This document shows positions 51,025 through 59,566 of a stretch of DNA of 64,000 nucleotides, one piece after another. Below the pieces are notes generated by a model that was not told the DNA's origin, did no database searches, and worked only from the letters and a program-made list of their open reading frames with translations. Within the stretch, counting starts at the first letter, position 1. Every line of letters starts with the position of its first letter. The position numbers and the translations under genes were made by a program. This DNA comes from Granulicella mallensis MP5ACTX8. GTDB lineage: Bacteria; Acidobacteriota; Terriglobia; Terriglobales; Acidobacteriaceae. The stretch is from assembly GCF_000178955.2 (NCBI RefSeq), contig NC_016631.1:2046001-2110000 (forward strand). Direction: 5' to 3'.

Positions 51025-52290
51025 ATGCGTAACCTTACTTTCGCCGCTCTTCTTGCAGTATTACCGGCAATCGTTCTGGCGCAACAGCCTGCTGCTCCAG
51101 CACCTGCGACTCCCGCTGCTCCTCCCGCCCAGGGCCAGACCCCAGCTACCCAAGCTCCAGCCAGCCAGACTCCTGCCGCACAGTCGCCCGATAAACCGGC
51201 CGATGCCAAGGCTGATCCTCCTGCATCTACGCAGCCTGCACCCGCGCAGTCTGCGGACAAGCCCGGCGAAAAGGGGACAGCGGCGAAACCTGCCGATACT
51301 ACAGCGAAGAAAGCCGACCCCATTCCTTCTCCGGGAGAGCAGCTCGATCCCAACATCCACAAGGGAACTGAAGAAGATGTAAGCGCTGTGGGAACGCGGA
51401 ACATCGGTGGCCGAGGCATGGGGAACTGGTATTCGACGAACTGGGAGATCTCGAACGGCAAGCAGTTTTCGATGGAGATTGAGAAGCAATCGCACCTGGT
51501 GACGGACCCCGTCGTGGTGGAGTACGTGAACCGTGTAGGGCAGAACCTGGTGAAGAACTCCGACTCCAAGGTTCCGTTCACGATCAAGGTGCTGGACACT
51601 GATGAGATCAACGCGATGGCGCTGCCGGGCGGCTTCTTCTATGTGAACTCGGGGCTGATCCTGGCGTGCGACTCCGAAGACGAGCTTGCCGGGGTGATGG
51701 CTCACGAGATCTCGCATGTGGCTGCGCACCATGCTGCCCGGGAGATGACCCGGATGAACTACATGCAGATCGGCTCTGTGCCGCTGATGATCTTCACGCA
51801 GGGAACCTGGACTGGCTATGGGATCTATGAGGCAGCGCAACTGGCCGTTCCGCTGACCTTTTTGCAGTTCTCACGGCAGTTTGAGGGGGAGGCCGATTTT
51901 CTCGGCATCCAGTACATGTACAAGGCCGGATATGACCCCCAGGGCATGGTGTCGATCTTCGAGAAGCTGGATGCGCTGGAAAAACACAAGCCCGGTGCGC
52001 TCTCGAAGGCCTTCAGCGACCACCCCGCGACGCCGGATCGCATAGCAGCCGTCGAGAACGAGATTGCGACGATTCTGCCCGCGCGCCCCGATTATCTTGT
52101 GACGACCTCGGAGTTCGACCAGGTGAAGGCCCGGCTGGCGCGTATCCAGAACAAGCGCGGCATCAACGACAAGAAGGGCGGCAACAAGCCCACGCTGCGC
52201 CGCACCGGTTCGACCAACAACGACCCAAATTCAACGCCGACAGGGACGAGTTCCACCGACGACCGCCCGACCCTGGGACGGAAAAACTAG
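51025..52290 (+). CDS. M48-family metallopeptidase, exported
   Basis: Exported zinc peptidase of 421 residues. The signal peptide is MRNLTFAALLAVLPAIVLA. A Pro/Ala-rich linker follows (about residues 20-90). The catalytic core has HEISHVAAHHA (His227, Glu228, His231), with the third ligand expected in FEGEADFLGIQYMY, and the Arg/Asp C-terminal signature of the family. This BepA/YcaL-like group is linked to outer-membrane protein quality control in other bacteria. The last 50 residues are Asn/Thr/Lys-rich. It lies 99 bases after the pseudopilin genes and probably stands alone. Confidence 0.9.
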   Translation: MRNLTFAALLAVLPAIVLAQQPAAPAPATPAAPPAQGQTPATQAPASQTPAAQSPDKPADAKADPPASTQPAPAQSADKPGEKGTAAKPADTTAKKADPIPSPGEQLDPNIHKGTEEDVSAVGTRNIGGRGMGNWYSTNWEISNGKQFSMEIEKQSHLVTDPVVVEYVNRVGQNLVKNSDSKVPFTIKVLDTDEINAMALPGGFFYVNSGLILACDSEDELAGVMAHEISHVAAHHAAREMTRMNYMQIGSVPLMIFTQGTWTGYGIYEAAQLAVPLTFLQFSRQFEGEADFLGIQYMYKAGYDPQGMVSIFEKLDALEKHKPGALSKAFSDHPATPDRIAAVENEIATILPARPDYLVTTSEFDQVKARLARIQNKRGINDKKGGNKPTLRRTGSTNNDPNSTPTGTSSTDDRPTLGRKN

Positions 52291-52401
52291 GGACATGGGC
52301 AGGGAATGGCAGACTGCGTGGCAGAGGTTTGTCGCGCGGATTTGTTGCGTCCAGGTATGAGATCTGAGCAGCGAGAGGCGAGTTTGGGAGAAAATAGAGA
52401 G

Positions 52402-52815
52402 ATGGACGAGAAGACCCACACTACCGGCTACACCGACGACCACGCCAAGGCGGGGCTCGACACGAAGTTCCCAGAGATCGAAACCTGGCGCAACCAGTTC
52501 CGCGCGTACGAGATCCTGATCGACGACCCTGAGTTCACCTCGGTCTGCCCGAAGACCGGCCTGCCTGACTTCGGCGTGCTGACCATCCGCTATATGCCGC
52601 GCGAGAAGTGCCTCGAGCTGAAGAGCCTGAAGGAATATCTGTTTACGTATCGCAACTTGGGGATTTTTCAGGAGAACATCGCCAACCAGGTGCTGGACGA
52701 CGTAGTGAAGGCGACCGACCCGGTGTGGTGCGAGATCAAGGGTGATTTTAGGCCGCGTGGCGGAATTTCTACCGTGGTAACGGCACGCTATCCGCGTACA
52801 GAAGAGAGATCGTAG
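52402..52815 (+). CDS. queF: NADPH-dependent 7-cyano-7-deazaguanine reductase QueF (type I, short form)
   Basis: Enzyme of 137 residues that reduces preQ0 to preQ1 in queuosine biosynthesis, using NADPH. Family signatures are DDPEFTSVCPKTGLPDFG with the nucleophile Cys49, and CLELKSLKEYLFTYRN, the QueF motif E(S/L)K-S-hK-hY-h-like segment. Type I is the short, Bacillus-like form. The frame opens at 52306, but ATG 52402 (MDEKTHT) sits in front of the conserved start and is preferred. No other queuosine gene is adjacent. Confidence 0.94.
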   Translation: MDEKTHTTGYTDDHAKAGLDTKFPEIETWRNQFRAYEILIDDPEFTSVCPKTGLPDFGVLTIRYMPREKCLELKSLKEYLFTYRNLGIFQENIANQVLDDVVKATDPVWCEIKGDFRPRGGISTVVTARYPRTEERS

Positions 52816-52830
52816 TATCCTCGCCTCATC

Positions 52831-54099
52831 ATGACCACAGCTCCGACGACAGGAATGAAGTCCAATCGCAGCGCCATCGCGGGGGCAACTGTAGCGCTTG
52901 TTCTGCTGACGGGGATGAACTTCGTCAACTACCTTGACCGCTACATTCTGCCGGCGGTGCAGGAGCAGGTAAAGGGCGAGTTTCGTCTCTCCGATGACCA
53001 GATCGGTTCGCTGACACTGTGGTTTTTCGTGGCCTATGTGCTGTCGTCGCCGATTACGGGATGGCTGGGCGACAGGTTTCCGCGCAAGCCGATGATCGTG
53101 ATTGCGGCGCTGGGAATCAGCGCGATGAATTTTTTCACGGCAAGCGTACACGGGTATCTGTCGCTGAATATCCGGCACGCGGCGCTGGGTGTCGTTGAGG
53201 CGAGCTTCGGGATCTTTGCCCCGGCGCTGCTGGCGGACTTCTATGCGGAAGACAGACGAAACACGGTGCTGACGATCTTCAACGTTGCGATCCCCGTGGG
53301 AGCGGCGTTGGGGTTCCTGACGGGCGGCATGATCGGACACAGCCATGGATGGCGTATGGCGTTTATTGCCTCTGCCGTGCCGGGAGCGCTGATTGCGCTG
53401 TTGATCCTGTTCTTTATGAAAGAGCCGCAGCGCACCGGCAGCGGGCAGGAAAAGGCTGTTGCGGATAAGGCTTCAGTGCTGTCGTTGCTGACGAACAAGG
53501 CGTATCTCTGCTCGATCCTGGGGTACGCGGCTGTGACGTTTTCGCTGGGTGGCATCTCGTGGTGGATGGTGTCGTTTCTGCAACGCATCAACGGCTTCTC
53601 GCAGGACCGTGCCGGAACCGTCATGGGGGGCATCACGGTGGTCTGCGGATTGGGTGGTACGGTTTGCGGCGGCGTGCTCGCGCAGTGGTGGTCGAAGAAG
53701 AGCGATAAGGCCCTGTACCTGGTTCCGGCGTTGAGTGCGCTGCTCGCGGTGCCTCCTGCGGTGCTGTGCTTCTTCGGGCCGAAGAGCATGACCCTGCCTG
53801 CGCTGGGTGTGGCTGTGTTTCTTGTCTTCCTTGGCACGGGACCCGTCAATGCTGCAACGTTGAACGCCGTACCTGCGAATCTGCGGGCCTCGGCTATGGC
53901 GGGGCAGTTGTTCGCGATCCATGTCTTTGGAGATGCCTTTTCGCCAAAGATCATCGGTATCGTCAGTGACCACTCGAACCTGCGTCTGGGGCTTGGCGTC
54001 ACGTTGATTACCTTTGTGCTCGCGGCGATTATCTTCTTTATCGGAGCGCAGTTTGCGCCGAAGTTGAAACACACCCTCGAGGCTCCTGCCGTCGCATGA
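52831..54099 (+). CDS. Spinster-like MFS transporter
   Basis: Major-facilitator transporter of 422 residues with twelve expected membrane segments. The N-terminal motif is MNFVNYLDRYILPAVQEQV, followed by GWLGDRFPRKPMIVIAA (the loop 2-3 MFS signature), and AALLADFYAEDRRNTVLTIFNVAIPVGAALGF; this NYLDRY pattern is typical of the spinster (Spns) group. The substrate is unknown; lipids or lysolipids are proposed for some relatives. Its stop overlaps the start of the GT2 gene (ATGA), so the two are translated as a pair. Confidence 0.88.
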   Translation: MTTAPTTGMKSNRSAIAGATVALVLLTGMNFVNYLDRYILPAVQEQVKGEFRLSDDQIGSLTLWFFVAYVLSSPITGWLGDRFPRKPMIVIAALGISAMNFFTASVHGYLSLNIRHAALGVVEASFGIFAPALLADFYAEDRRNTVLTIFNVAIPVGAALGFLTGGMIGHSHGWRMAFIASAVPGALIALLILFFMKEPQRTGSGQEKAVADKASVLSLLTNKAYLCSILGYAAVTFSLGGISWWMVSFLQRINGFSQDRAGTVMGGITVVCGLGGTVCGGVLAQWWSKKSDKALYLVPALSALLAVPPAVLCFFGPKSMTLPALGVAVFLVFLGTGPVNAATLNAVPANLRASAMAGQLFAIHVFGDAFSPKIIGIVSDHSNLRLGLGVTLITFVLAAIIFFIGAQFAPKLKHTLEAPAVA

Positions 54100-55292
54100 T
54101 CGATAGAATCTGGCGGGATGTGATCGCACTTTCCGCCTGGGGTATTGCCATACCCTGGTGTGTCAGAACGAGCGCATTGATCCAGAACTTTTCGCTGGTG
54201 CCGGACCTGAGCTGGCTCGACTGGAATGTTTCTCCCACCGGCACGCCCGGTCTGATCGTCGTCGTTACGGCGCGCGATGAGGCGGACAACATCGCCGCAA
54301 CGCTCGACACGTTGCTGGCCCAGGACTATCCGTATCTGCGCGTCCTGGCAGTCGATGACCGGTCGGTGGACGCGACGGGCACGATCATGGATGAATATGC
54401 CGCTCGACGCCCGGACCGGTTGACGGCTCTCCACATTACCAAGCTGGAAGAGGGCTGGCTGGGCAAGACGTTTGCCATGCAGGTGGCGACGCAGAGCAGC
54501 GACTCCGAGTACCTGCTGTTTACCGATGCCGACGTGCTGTTTTCGCCGTCGATCCTGCGCCGGGCCCTGGCCTATGCCGAGCAGTCGCAGGCCGCACATC
54601 TCGTCGTGATGCCTACGGCACAGGTACGTTCGCGCGGCGAGGGAATCGTGCTCGGATTCATCCAGATGCTCGGCCTCTGGGCCTCGCGTCCGTGGCGCAT
54701 CGCTGATCCCAAGGCACAGAAAGACATCATTGGAGTAGGGTCGTTCAATCTTGTGCGGCGCGATGCCCTAGAGGCGATTGGCGGGCTGGAGCCCCAGCGA
54801 TTGACGGTGCTTGAGGATGTGATCCTGGGACGGCGTATCAAGGCTGCCGGACTGCCACAGCGCGTCGCCTTTGCTCCCGGAATGGTGCTGGTGCACTGGG
54901 CGAAGGGTATGGGCGGGATTGTGCGCGCGATGACGAAGAATCTCTTCTCCGCTTTTAACTTCCGGCCGTTCCTGCTGCTGGGTGCTTGCTTGTGGATCGT
55001 TGTGTTCTGTCTGCTTCCGATTGCCGGGCTGGTCTGGTGGGTGACGCTGCTGCCGGCGTTGTTGGTGCTCAGCTGCGTCGCGGTGACATATCGCGAGTTG
55101 AGCGCAGTCAGCGAGGTCGATGCGCGCTATGGGTGGCTGTATCCGCTGGGCGCGCTCATCTTTATGTACGGCATGCTGCGCTCGATGGTGGTGACGTGGG
55201 TGAATCGAGGCATCATCTGGAGGGGAACACTCTATCCGCTGCGTGAACTGCGCCGGTTTAATAGCCCCTTTCAGTGGAGGAGTAAGAATTAG
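54096..55292 (+). CDS. GT2-family glycosyltransferase, membrane-anchored
   Basis: Glycosyltransferase of 398 residues (GT2, HpnB-like). An N-terminal hydrophobic segment (IALSAWGIAIPW) is followed by the GT-A domain: VVVTARDEADNIAATLDTLLAQDYPYLRVLAVDDRSVD, the DxD in FTDADVLFSPSIL, and VLEDVILGRRIKAAG. Three more membrane segments follow (LLLGACLWIVVFCLLPIAGLVWWV and beyond). HpnB-like enzymes act in hopanoid synthesis, but this cannot be proven here. It overlaps the MFS transporter gene (ATGA), suggesting that the transporter handles a glycolipid or its precursor. Confidence 0.86.
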   Translation: MIDRIWRDVIALSAWGIAIPWCVRTSALIQNFSLVPDLSWLDWNVSPTGTPGLIVVVTARDEADNIAATLDTLLAQDYPYLRVLAVDDRSVDATGTIMDEYAARRPDRLTALHITKLEEGWLGKTFAMQVATQSSDSEYLLFTDADVLFSPSILRRALAYAEQSQAAHLVVMPTAQVRSRGEGIVLGFIQMLGLWASRPWRIADPKAQKDIIGVGSFNLVRRDALEAIGGLEPQRLTVLEDVILGRRIKAAGLPQRVAFAPGMVLVHWAKGMGGIVRAMTKNLFSAFNFRPFLLLGACLWIVVFCLLPIAGLVWWVTLLPALLVLSCVAVTYRELSAVSEVDARYGWLYPLGALIFMYGMLRSMVVTWVNRGIIWRGTLYPLRELRRFNSPFQWRSKN

Positions 55293-55340
55293 GTAATCGC
55301 TGCATGGTATCTTTTCTACATTCCAATCAGGAGGACTGAT

Positions 55341-55630
55341 ATGAAGACCCACGACAACGACCTCCACTTTTCCTTTCGAGCGCAGCAGTAAACGCCGTAA
55401 GGGATTCCCCTCAGAAACACGCGTCAAACGCGGTCTCCGGTTTGTGCATGGAGATAAAGACCTGTACGAAAAGTTGGGCAGAAACGATCTGTGCCCCTGC
55501 GATTCCGGCAGGAGCTTTCAAGCGGTGCTGTCTGGCATCGGGTAAGTTCGACGGAAGTGTTCGCAACTACTTCTTTCCGCAAATAAAAAAGGGGACGGCA
55601 TATGCCGTCCCCTTTCATTTCTCGCTTTAG
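55341..55630 (+). pseudogene. SEC-C motif protein broken by two single-base insertions
   Basis: A strong AGGAGG and ATG at 55341 open a frame that stops after 16 codons. If one T is removed from TTTT at 55368-55371, the reading continues into [31 protein letters not shown], a clear SEC-C zinc motif, and then breaks again. Removing one T from TTT at 55516-55518 restores the rest of the motif, [10 protein letters not shown]. The repaired protein would have about 95 residues. Each break is one extra T in a short T run, so either the gene has decayed, or it uses frameshifting, or the two sites are assembly errors. The end overlaps the ispG terminator hairpin and the stop of ispG. Confidence 0.65.
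55588..55615. terminator. Perfect terminator of ispG
   Basis: Palindrome AAAGGGGACGGCAT with ATGCCGTCCCCTTT, 12 bases past the ispG stop. In the ispG direction it is followed by a T run (TTTTTTATTTG on the minus strand), an ideal rho-independent terminator. It also lies inside the C-terminal codons of the SEC-C reading frame. Confidence 0.88.
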
Positions 55631-56859
55631 ACTTCGACGAGCTGATGTCCGTAGCGCTTCTGGACGTACTCATCGAGAATGACCTGGAACTCTTCCACGA
55701 TCCGGTCGCCCTTGAGTGTGGTGAAGAGCTTGCCGTCGACGTAGACCGGGGCCTTGGGCTCCTCGAATGTGCCGGGCAGCGAGATGCCGATGTTCGCGTG
55801 CTTGGACTCACCGGGGCCGTTGACGATGCAACCCATGACGGCGAGCTTCAACTCTTCGACGCCGGGGTACTGCTTCTTCCACTCGGGCATGGATTCGACC
55901 AGATAATTCTGGATGCGCTCGGCGAGCTCCTGGAAGTAGGTGCTCGTGGTGCGGCCGCAGCCGGGGCAGCTCGTGACCTGCGGCATGAAGCTGCGGATCG
56001 AGAGCGACTGCAGGATCTGCTGGGCGCAGCGAACCTCTTCCGAGCGGTCGCCGCCGGGCGTCGGCGTCAGGGAGACGCGAATGGTATCGCCGATGCCGGC
56101 AAGCAGCAGGGGAGCGAGGCCGGCGGTGCTGGCGACAACGCCCTTCATGCCCATGCCCGCTTCGGTCAGGCCGAGGTGCAGCGTGTAGTCGCAGCGCGAG
56201 GCAAGCTCGGTATAGACGTCGACGAGGTCGCGAACGCCGGAAACCTTGGCGGAAAGGATGATCTGATCGCGGCGCAGGCCGTAGCGCTCGGCTGCGGTGG
56301 CGTTGTCGAGCGCGGAGACGACCATCGCCTCCATCATCACATCGCGCGCATCCCTGGGCTCGGCGGACTTCGAGTTGTCGTCCATCATGCGGGTGAGCAG
56401 CGCCTGGTCGAGCGAGCCCCAGTTGACGCCGATGCGAACAGGCTTCTGGTACTCGACGGCGGCTTCCACCATGGTGCGGAAGTTGTCGTCGTCCTTCCGG
56501 CCGATGGAGACGTTGCCGGGGTTGATTCTGTACTTGGAGAGCGCCTTGGCGCAGTCGGGATACTTCCGCAACAGCAGGTGGCCGTTGTAGTGGAAGTCTC
56601 CGACGATGGGCGTGTTCCAGCCCTTTTTCTGAATGCCTTCGACGATATAGGGAACGGCCTTTGCCGCTTCATCGTTGTTGACCGTGATGCGGACGAGTTC
56701 GGAGCCGGCACGGGCCAGGGCAGCGACCTGCTGGACGGTGCTCTCGATGTCGGCGGTGTCGGTGTTGGTCATCGACTGGACAACAACGGGAGCGTCGGAG
56801 CCGACGCGGATGCCGCCTACATTGACGGTGACGGTTTTTCTACGGTGAATAGCGGGCAT
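55627..56859 (-). CDS. ispG: 4-hydroxy-3-methylbut-2-en-1-yl diphosphate synthase IspG
   Basis: Iron-sulfur enzyme of 410 residues in the non-mevalonate isoprenoid pathway, converting MEcPP to HMBPP. Signatures are [24 protein letters not shown] near the start, [11 protein letters not shown] in the middle, and the [4Fe-4S] Cys region [17 protein letters not shown] with [18 protein letters not shown] later. Length fits the plain bacterial form. A terminator follows and the upstream gene lies on the other strand, so it is probably transcribed alone. Confidence 0.96.
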   Translation of the reverse strand: MPAIHRRKTVTVNVGGIRVGSDAPVVVQSMTNTDTADIESTVQQVAALARAGSELVRITVNNDEAAKAVPYIVEGIQKKGWNTPIVGDFHYNGHLLLRKYPDCAKALSKYRINPGNVSIGRKDDDNFRTMVEAAVEYQKPVRIGVNWGSLDQALLTRMMDDNSKSAEPRDARDVMMEAMVVSALDNATAAERYGLRRDQIILSAKVSGVRDLVDVYTELASRCDYTLHLGLTEAGMGMKGVVASTAGLAPLLLAGIGDTIRVSLTPTPGGDRSEEVRCAQQILQSLSIRSFMPQVTSCPGCGRTTSTYFQELAERIQNYLVESMPEWKKQYPGVEELKLAVMGCIVNGPGESKHANIGISLPGTFEEPKAPVYVDGKLFTTLKGDRIVEEFQVILDEYVQKRYGHQLVEV

Positions 56860-57104
56860 AATCAGTCTTTAGTTTACCAGTTTGCTATGGAGCGTCAGGG
56901 GGGAGAGGCGAATGGGGTACCATTTCGCGTAATAGAATGAAGAAGTTCCGAGGCTGGGGAAAGCCTTCAGGCAGAGGGACTTAGATCGGATTCAAGAGCG
57001 ATCTCCGGTTGGCGATTTGGCAAGATTGCTGCTTCTGATCTGCTTCTGCAAGCGTTATACAAAGTAAAGGTCACAGTATGAAGCCGTAAGAAAGGTATCG
57101 TCCA

Positions 57105-57920
57105 ATGCTGATTGAGCGAAGGTTATGGCGAAGGCTGCTATCCACCGTTGCGCTGGGGATAGCCATTGGTGTGATCGCATCGGTTGCGAAGGCCCAAAGC
57201 AGTGCAGGGCCAACCTTCGATGTGGCTTCCGTGAAGCAGAACAAGGCGTCCGTCGACGGCAGGTCGCATATTTATAGTTCTTCGACCAGCGGAAACTTTC
57301 GAACGGCCAATGTCCCCATGAAAGCTCTGCTTCAGCAGGCTTATGGCTTGCCGGAGAGTCAGATCTTCGGCGTGCCTGAGCCTGTCAGTTCGGCGATGTT
57401 CGACATTGTGGCAAAGGTGGATAGCACGTTCGATGTGCAGTTGAACCTGCTCGATGAAGAGGCGCGAAAGGCGCAAAAGAGGCTGTTGCTTCAAGCCTTG
57501 CTGGCAGATCGATTCCATCTGAAGTGCCACAAGGAGACCAGAGAACTGCCGATCTATGCCCTGGTGGTGACGAAGGGCGGTGTCAAGCTGGTGGCAGCGC
57601 AGTCGAATGGACTGCTGATCAACGGTTCTTACGGCAAATTGACGGCTCAGGGATTGACTACCGACGGTCTGGCGCGGGAGTTGGCGAGGGTTTTAGGGCG
57701 GCCTGTTGAAGATAAGACAGGCGTTCCCGGGCGGTTCGATGTGACGTTACAGTGGACCCCGGACGAAGGCCCCGCCAGGTTGAACGGAGTATCGATTGCC
57801 GATCCTCCACCGTCGATTTTTACGGCGATTCAGGAACAGCTCGGACTAAAGCTGGAGCCGCGTAAAGGGCCGGTGGAAGTTCTCGTCGTGGATCATGTGG
57901 AGATGCCTACGGAGAACTAG
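57105..57920 (+). CDS. TIGR03435-family exported protein, unknown function
   Basis: Exported protein of 271 residues of the TIGR03435 family, which is strongly expanded in acidobacteria. The pattern is diagnostic: the opening FDVASVKQNK, the block NVPMKALLQQAYGLPESQIFG, LLQALLADRFHLKCHKETRELPIYALVVTKGG in the middle, DGLARELARVLGRPVEDKTGVPGRFDVTLQWTPDE, and the end QEQLGLKLEPRKGPVEVLVVDHVEMPTEN. A signal peptide covers about residues 9-28 (LLSTVALGIAIGVIASVAKAQS). Function unknown. It lies convergent with the sulfatase gene, with about 38 bases between them. Confidence 0.92.
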   Translation: MLIERRLWRRLLSTVALGIAIGVIASVAKAQSSAGPTFDVASVKQNKASVDGRSHIYSSSTSGNFRTANVPMKALLQQAYGLPESQIFGVPEPVSSAMFDIVAKVDSTFDVQLNLLDEEARKAQKRLLLQALLADRFHLKCHKETRELPIYALVVTKGGVKLVAAQSNGLLINGSYGKLTAQGLTTDGLARELARVLGRPVEDKTGVPGRFDVTLQWTPDEGPARLNGVSIADPPPSIFTAIQEQLGLKLEPRKGPVEVLVVDHVEMPTEN

Positions 57921-57958
57921 CGGAGTAGGCGCAGAACAAGGACTACTCCGCCGTGAAT

Positions 57959-59416
57959 CTAGGCTGAACGCTTTCTCTCGGGAACCGCCGCGCTGAGTCG
58001 TTCGAGCCTCTCCCAGAGTTCTTTTTGCAGGTCCTGATATTGAGGCTGTCCGTAGAGGTTGTTTACCTCGTTGGGGTCGTTCTGCAGGTCGTACATCTCG
58101 TACTCCTGCGGGTCCCTGGTGTAGTGGATGAGCTTGTAGCGCTCCGTCCGCACGCCGCGGCAGGGAGGTGTGGCTTCGGGATTGGGCCACTCGAAGTATT
58201 CGTAGTACCACTCTGTGCGGAAGGCGGGGTCGGCCTTTTCGGCCAGAGGAAGCACACTCTTTCCCTGCATGTTTGCTGGCTTTTCAATCCCTGCCAGGTC
58301 GAGCAATGTAGGCGCGAGGTCGGTGTCCAGCACCATCTCATTCCGAACGGTGCCCGCCTTGATGCGTTTGGGATAGCGGATCATCAGGGGCACGCGGATG
58401 GAAGGCTCGTGCATCAGGCGCTTGTCGAAGAGTCGCCACTCCCCGAGAAAGTAGCCATGGTCGGAACCATGCAGGATGGCCGTATCGTCGAGCAGTTTGC
58501 GACGCTCTAGATAGGCGAGGACTTCGCCGATCAGATCGTCCACACCCACGAGAGCCGCATAGTAATCCTTGGTGATCTCTTCGAGAGACCGTGGAGTATC
58601 GACCATGACAGTGGTGCCGATCTTGTTTTCCGCGGCGGCGAAGCAGCGGGCCTTGCCGGGATAATCCTTCAGGTCATCATCGAAGGTGGCAGGCTTAGGG
58701 ATTACCGTATCGCGGTATAGATCAAGATACCGCCTGGGCCGATAGAACGGCGCATGGGGAGCCATGAACCAGATCAGCAGGCAGAATGGTTTGTCGCCGC
58801 GGTCTTCGTCCAGCCAATTCAGCCCACGCTGGACGGCGAGATCGTCAGCCCAGACGTTCTTGTAGCGCTTCTCAGGGCCTATCTTTCCCCTGCGGCCTTC
58901 CTTGTAGGTGGGGTTGTAGTAGTTGTTCGAGGGCGCATTGTGGCCGAAGTAGTAGTCCCAATAACGGTCTTCCGCGCCATTGCGGAGATGCGTCTTGCCG
59001 ACGATGCCGACCTCATACCCGGCAGCGCGCAGGATGTCGGTAAACAGGGGGATATCTTCCGGCAGAGGCGTTCCCGCATCCTCGTTGGCATAGGCTCCCG
59101 TCGACTTGCTGTACATGCCGGTCATCGCCACGGCGCGGGCGGGAGCGCAGAGGGCATTAGTGCAGAAGGCATTGGTAAAACGCATGCCCTCCCGTCCAAG
59201 GCGGTCGTGATGGGGCGTCTTGAGGATCGGGTTTCCGGCAAGCGAAAGGGCGTCGGCCCGCTGGCCTTCTCCGAAGAAGAAGATGAGATTTGGCTGTTTT
59301 GCGGGCTTTGAGGGTGTCTCCGCTTCGCCTTGCCGGGAAGAGGCAAGGATGGTTCCTGCAAGCGCTAGAGAGCCCTGAAGAAACTCTCGCCGGTTCGGTT
59401 CTGTAGACTGCGGCAC
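57959..59416 (-). CDS. Tat-exported sulfatase-family hydrolase
   Basis: Sulfatase/alkaline-phosphatase-superfamily enzyme of 485 residues. The twin-arginine signal is PNRREFLQGSLALAGTILAS. The formylglycine motif CxPxR is CAPAR (Cys90 to Arg94), the Cys being converted to formylglycine by a maturase encoded elsewhere. Family blocks include YEVGIVGKTHLRNG, FMAPHAPF and DTAILHGSDHGYFLGEW with the late Asp/His ligands. Unusually, the first metal-binding block, normally DDxxxD, reads FFGEGQRADAL, so the calcium site is altered. The sulfate ester substrate is unknown. It is transcribed away from the cob operon. Confidence 0.88.
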   Translation of the reverse strand: MPQSTEPNRREFLQGSLALAGTILASSRQGEAETPSKPAKQPNLIFFFGEGQRADALSLAGNPILKTPHHDRLGREGMRFTNAFCTNALCAPARAVAMTGMYSKSTGAYANEDAGTPLPEDIPLFTDILRAAGYEVGIVGKTHLRNGAEDRYWDYYFGHNAPSNNYYNPTYKEGRRGKIGPEKRYKNVWADDLAVQRGLNWLDEDRGDKPFCLLIWFMAPHAPFYRPRRYLDLYRDTVIPKPATFDDDLKDYPGKARCFAAAENKIGTTVMVDTPRSLEEITKDYYAALVGVDDLIGEVLAYLERRKLLDDTAILHGSDHGYFLGEWRLFDKRLMHEPSIRVPLMIRYPKRIKAGTVRNEMVLDTDLAPTLLDLAGIEKPANMQGKSVLPLAEKADPAFRTEWYYEYFEWPNPEATPPCRGVRTERYKLIHYTRDPQEYEMYDLQNDPNEVNNLYGQPQYQDLQKELWERLERLSAAVPERKRSA

Positions 59417-59566
59417 CTGGTTTTCCCCCGTGTGTATGCGGCTGTGTGCCGCCGTAGATGGATACGGTGTTTGAAGAGCGAGGTTCGTACTGAGACAATC
59501 TATATCAGACGCGGAAGAGTGGCTGTTGTATCGGCCCTCAGCGTCTTTCGGTCAGGGACAGAGCAG

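Noticed and set aside
55645-56940. 431-residue plus-strand reading frame
   Set aside because: Antisense of ispG with Gly/Val/Ala-rich shadow composition.
59417-59566. Cobalamin riboswitch before cobG
   Set aside because: The gap is about 150 bases and no B12-box-like sequence was recognised.
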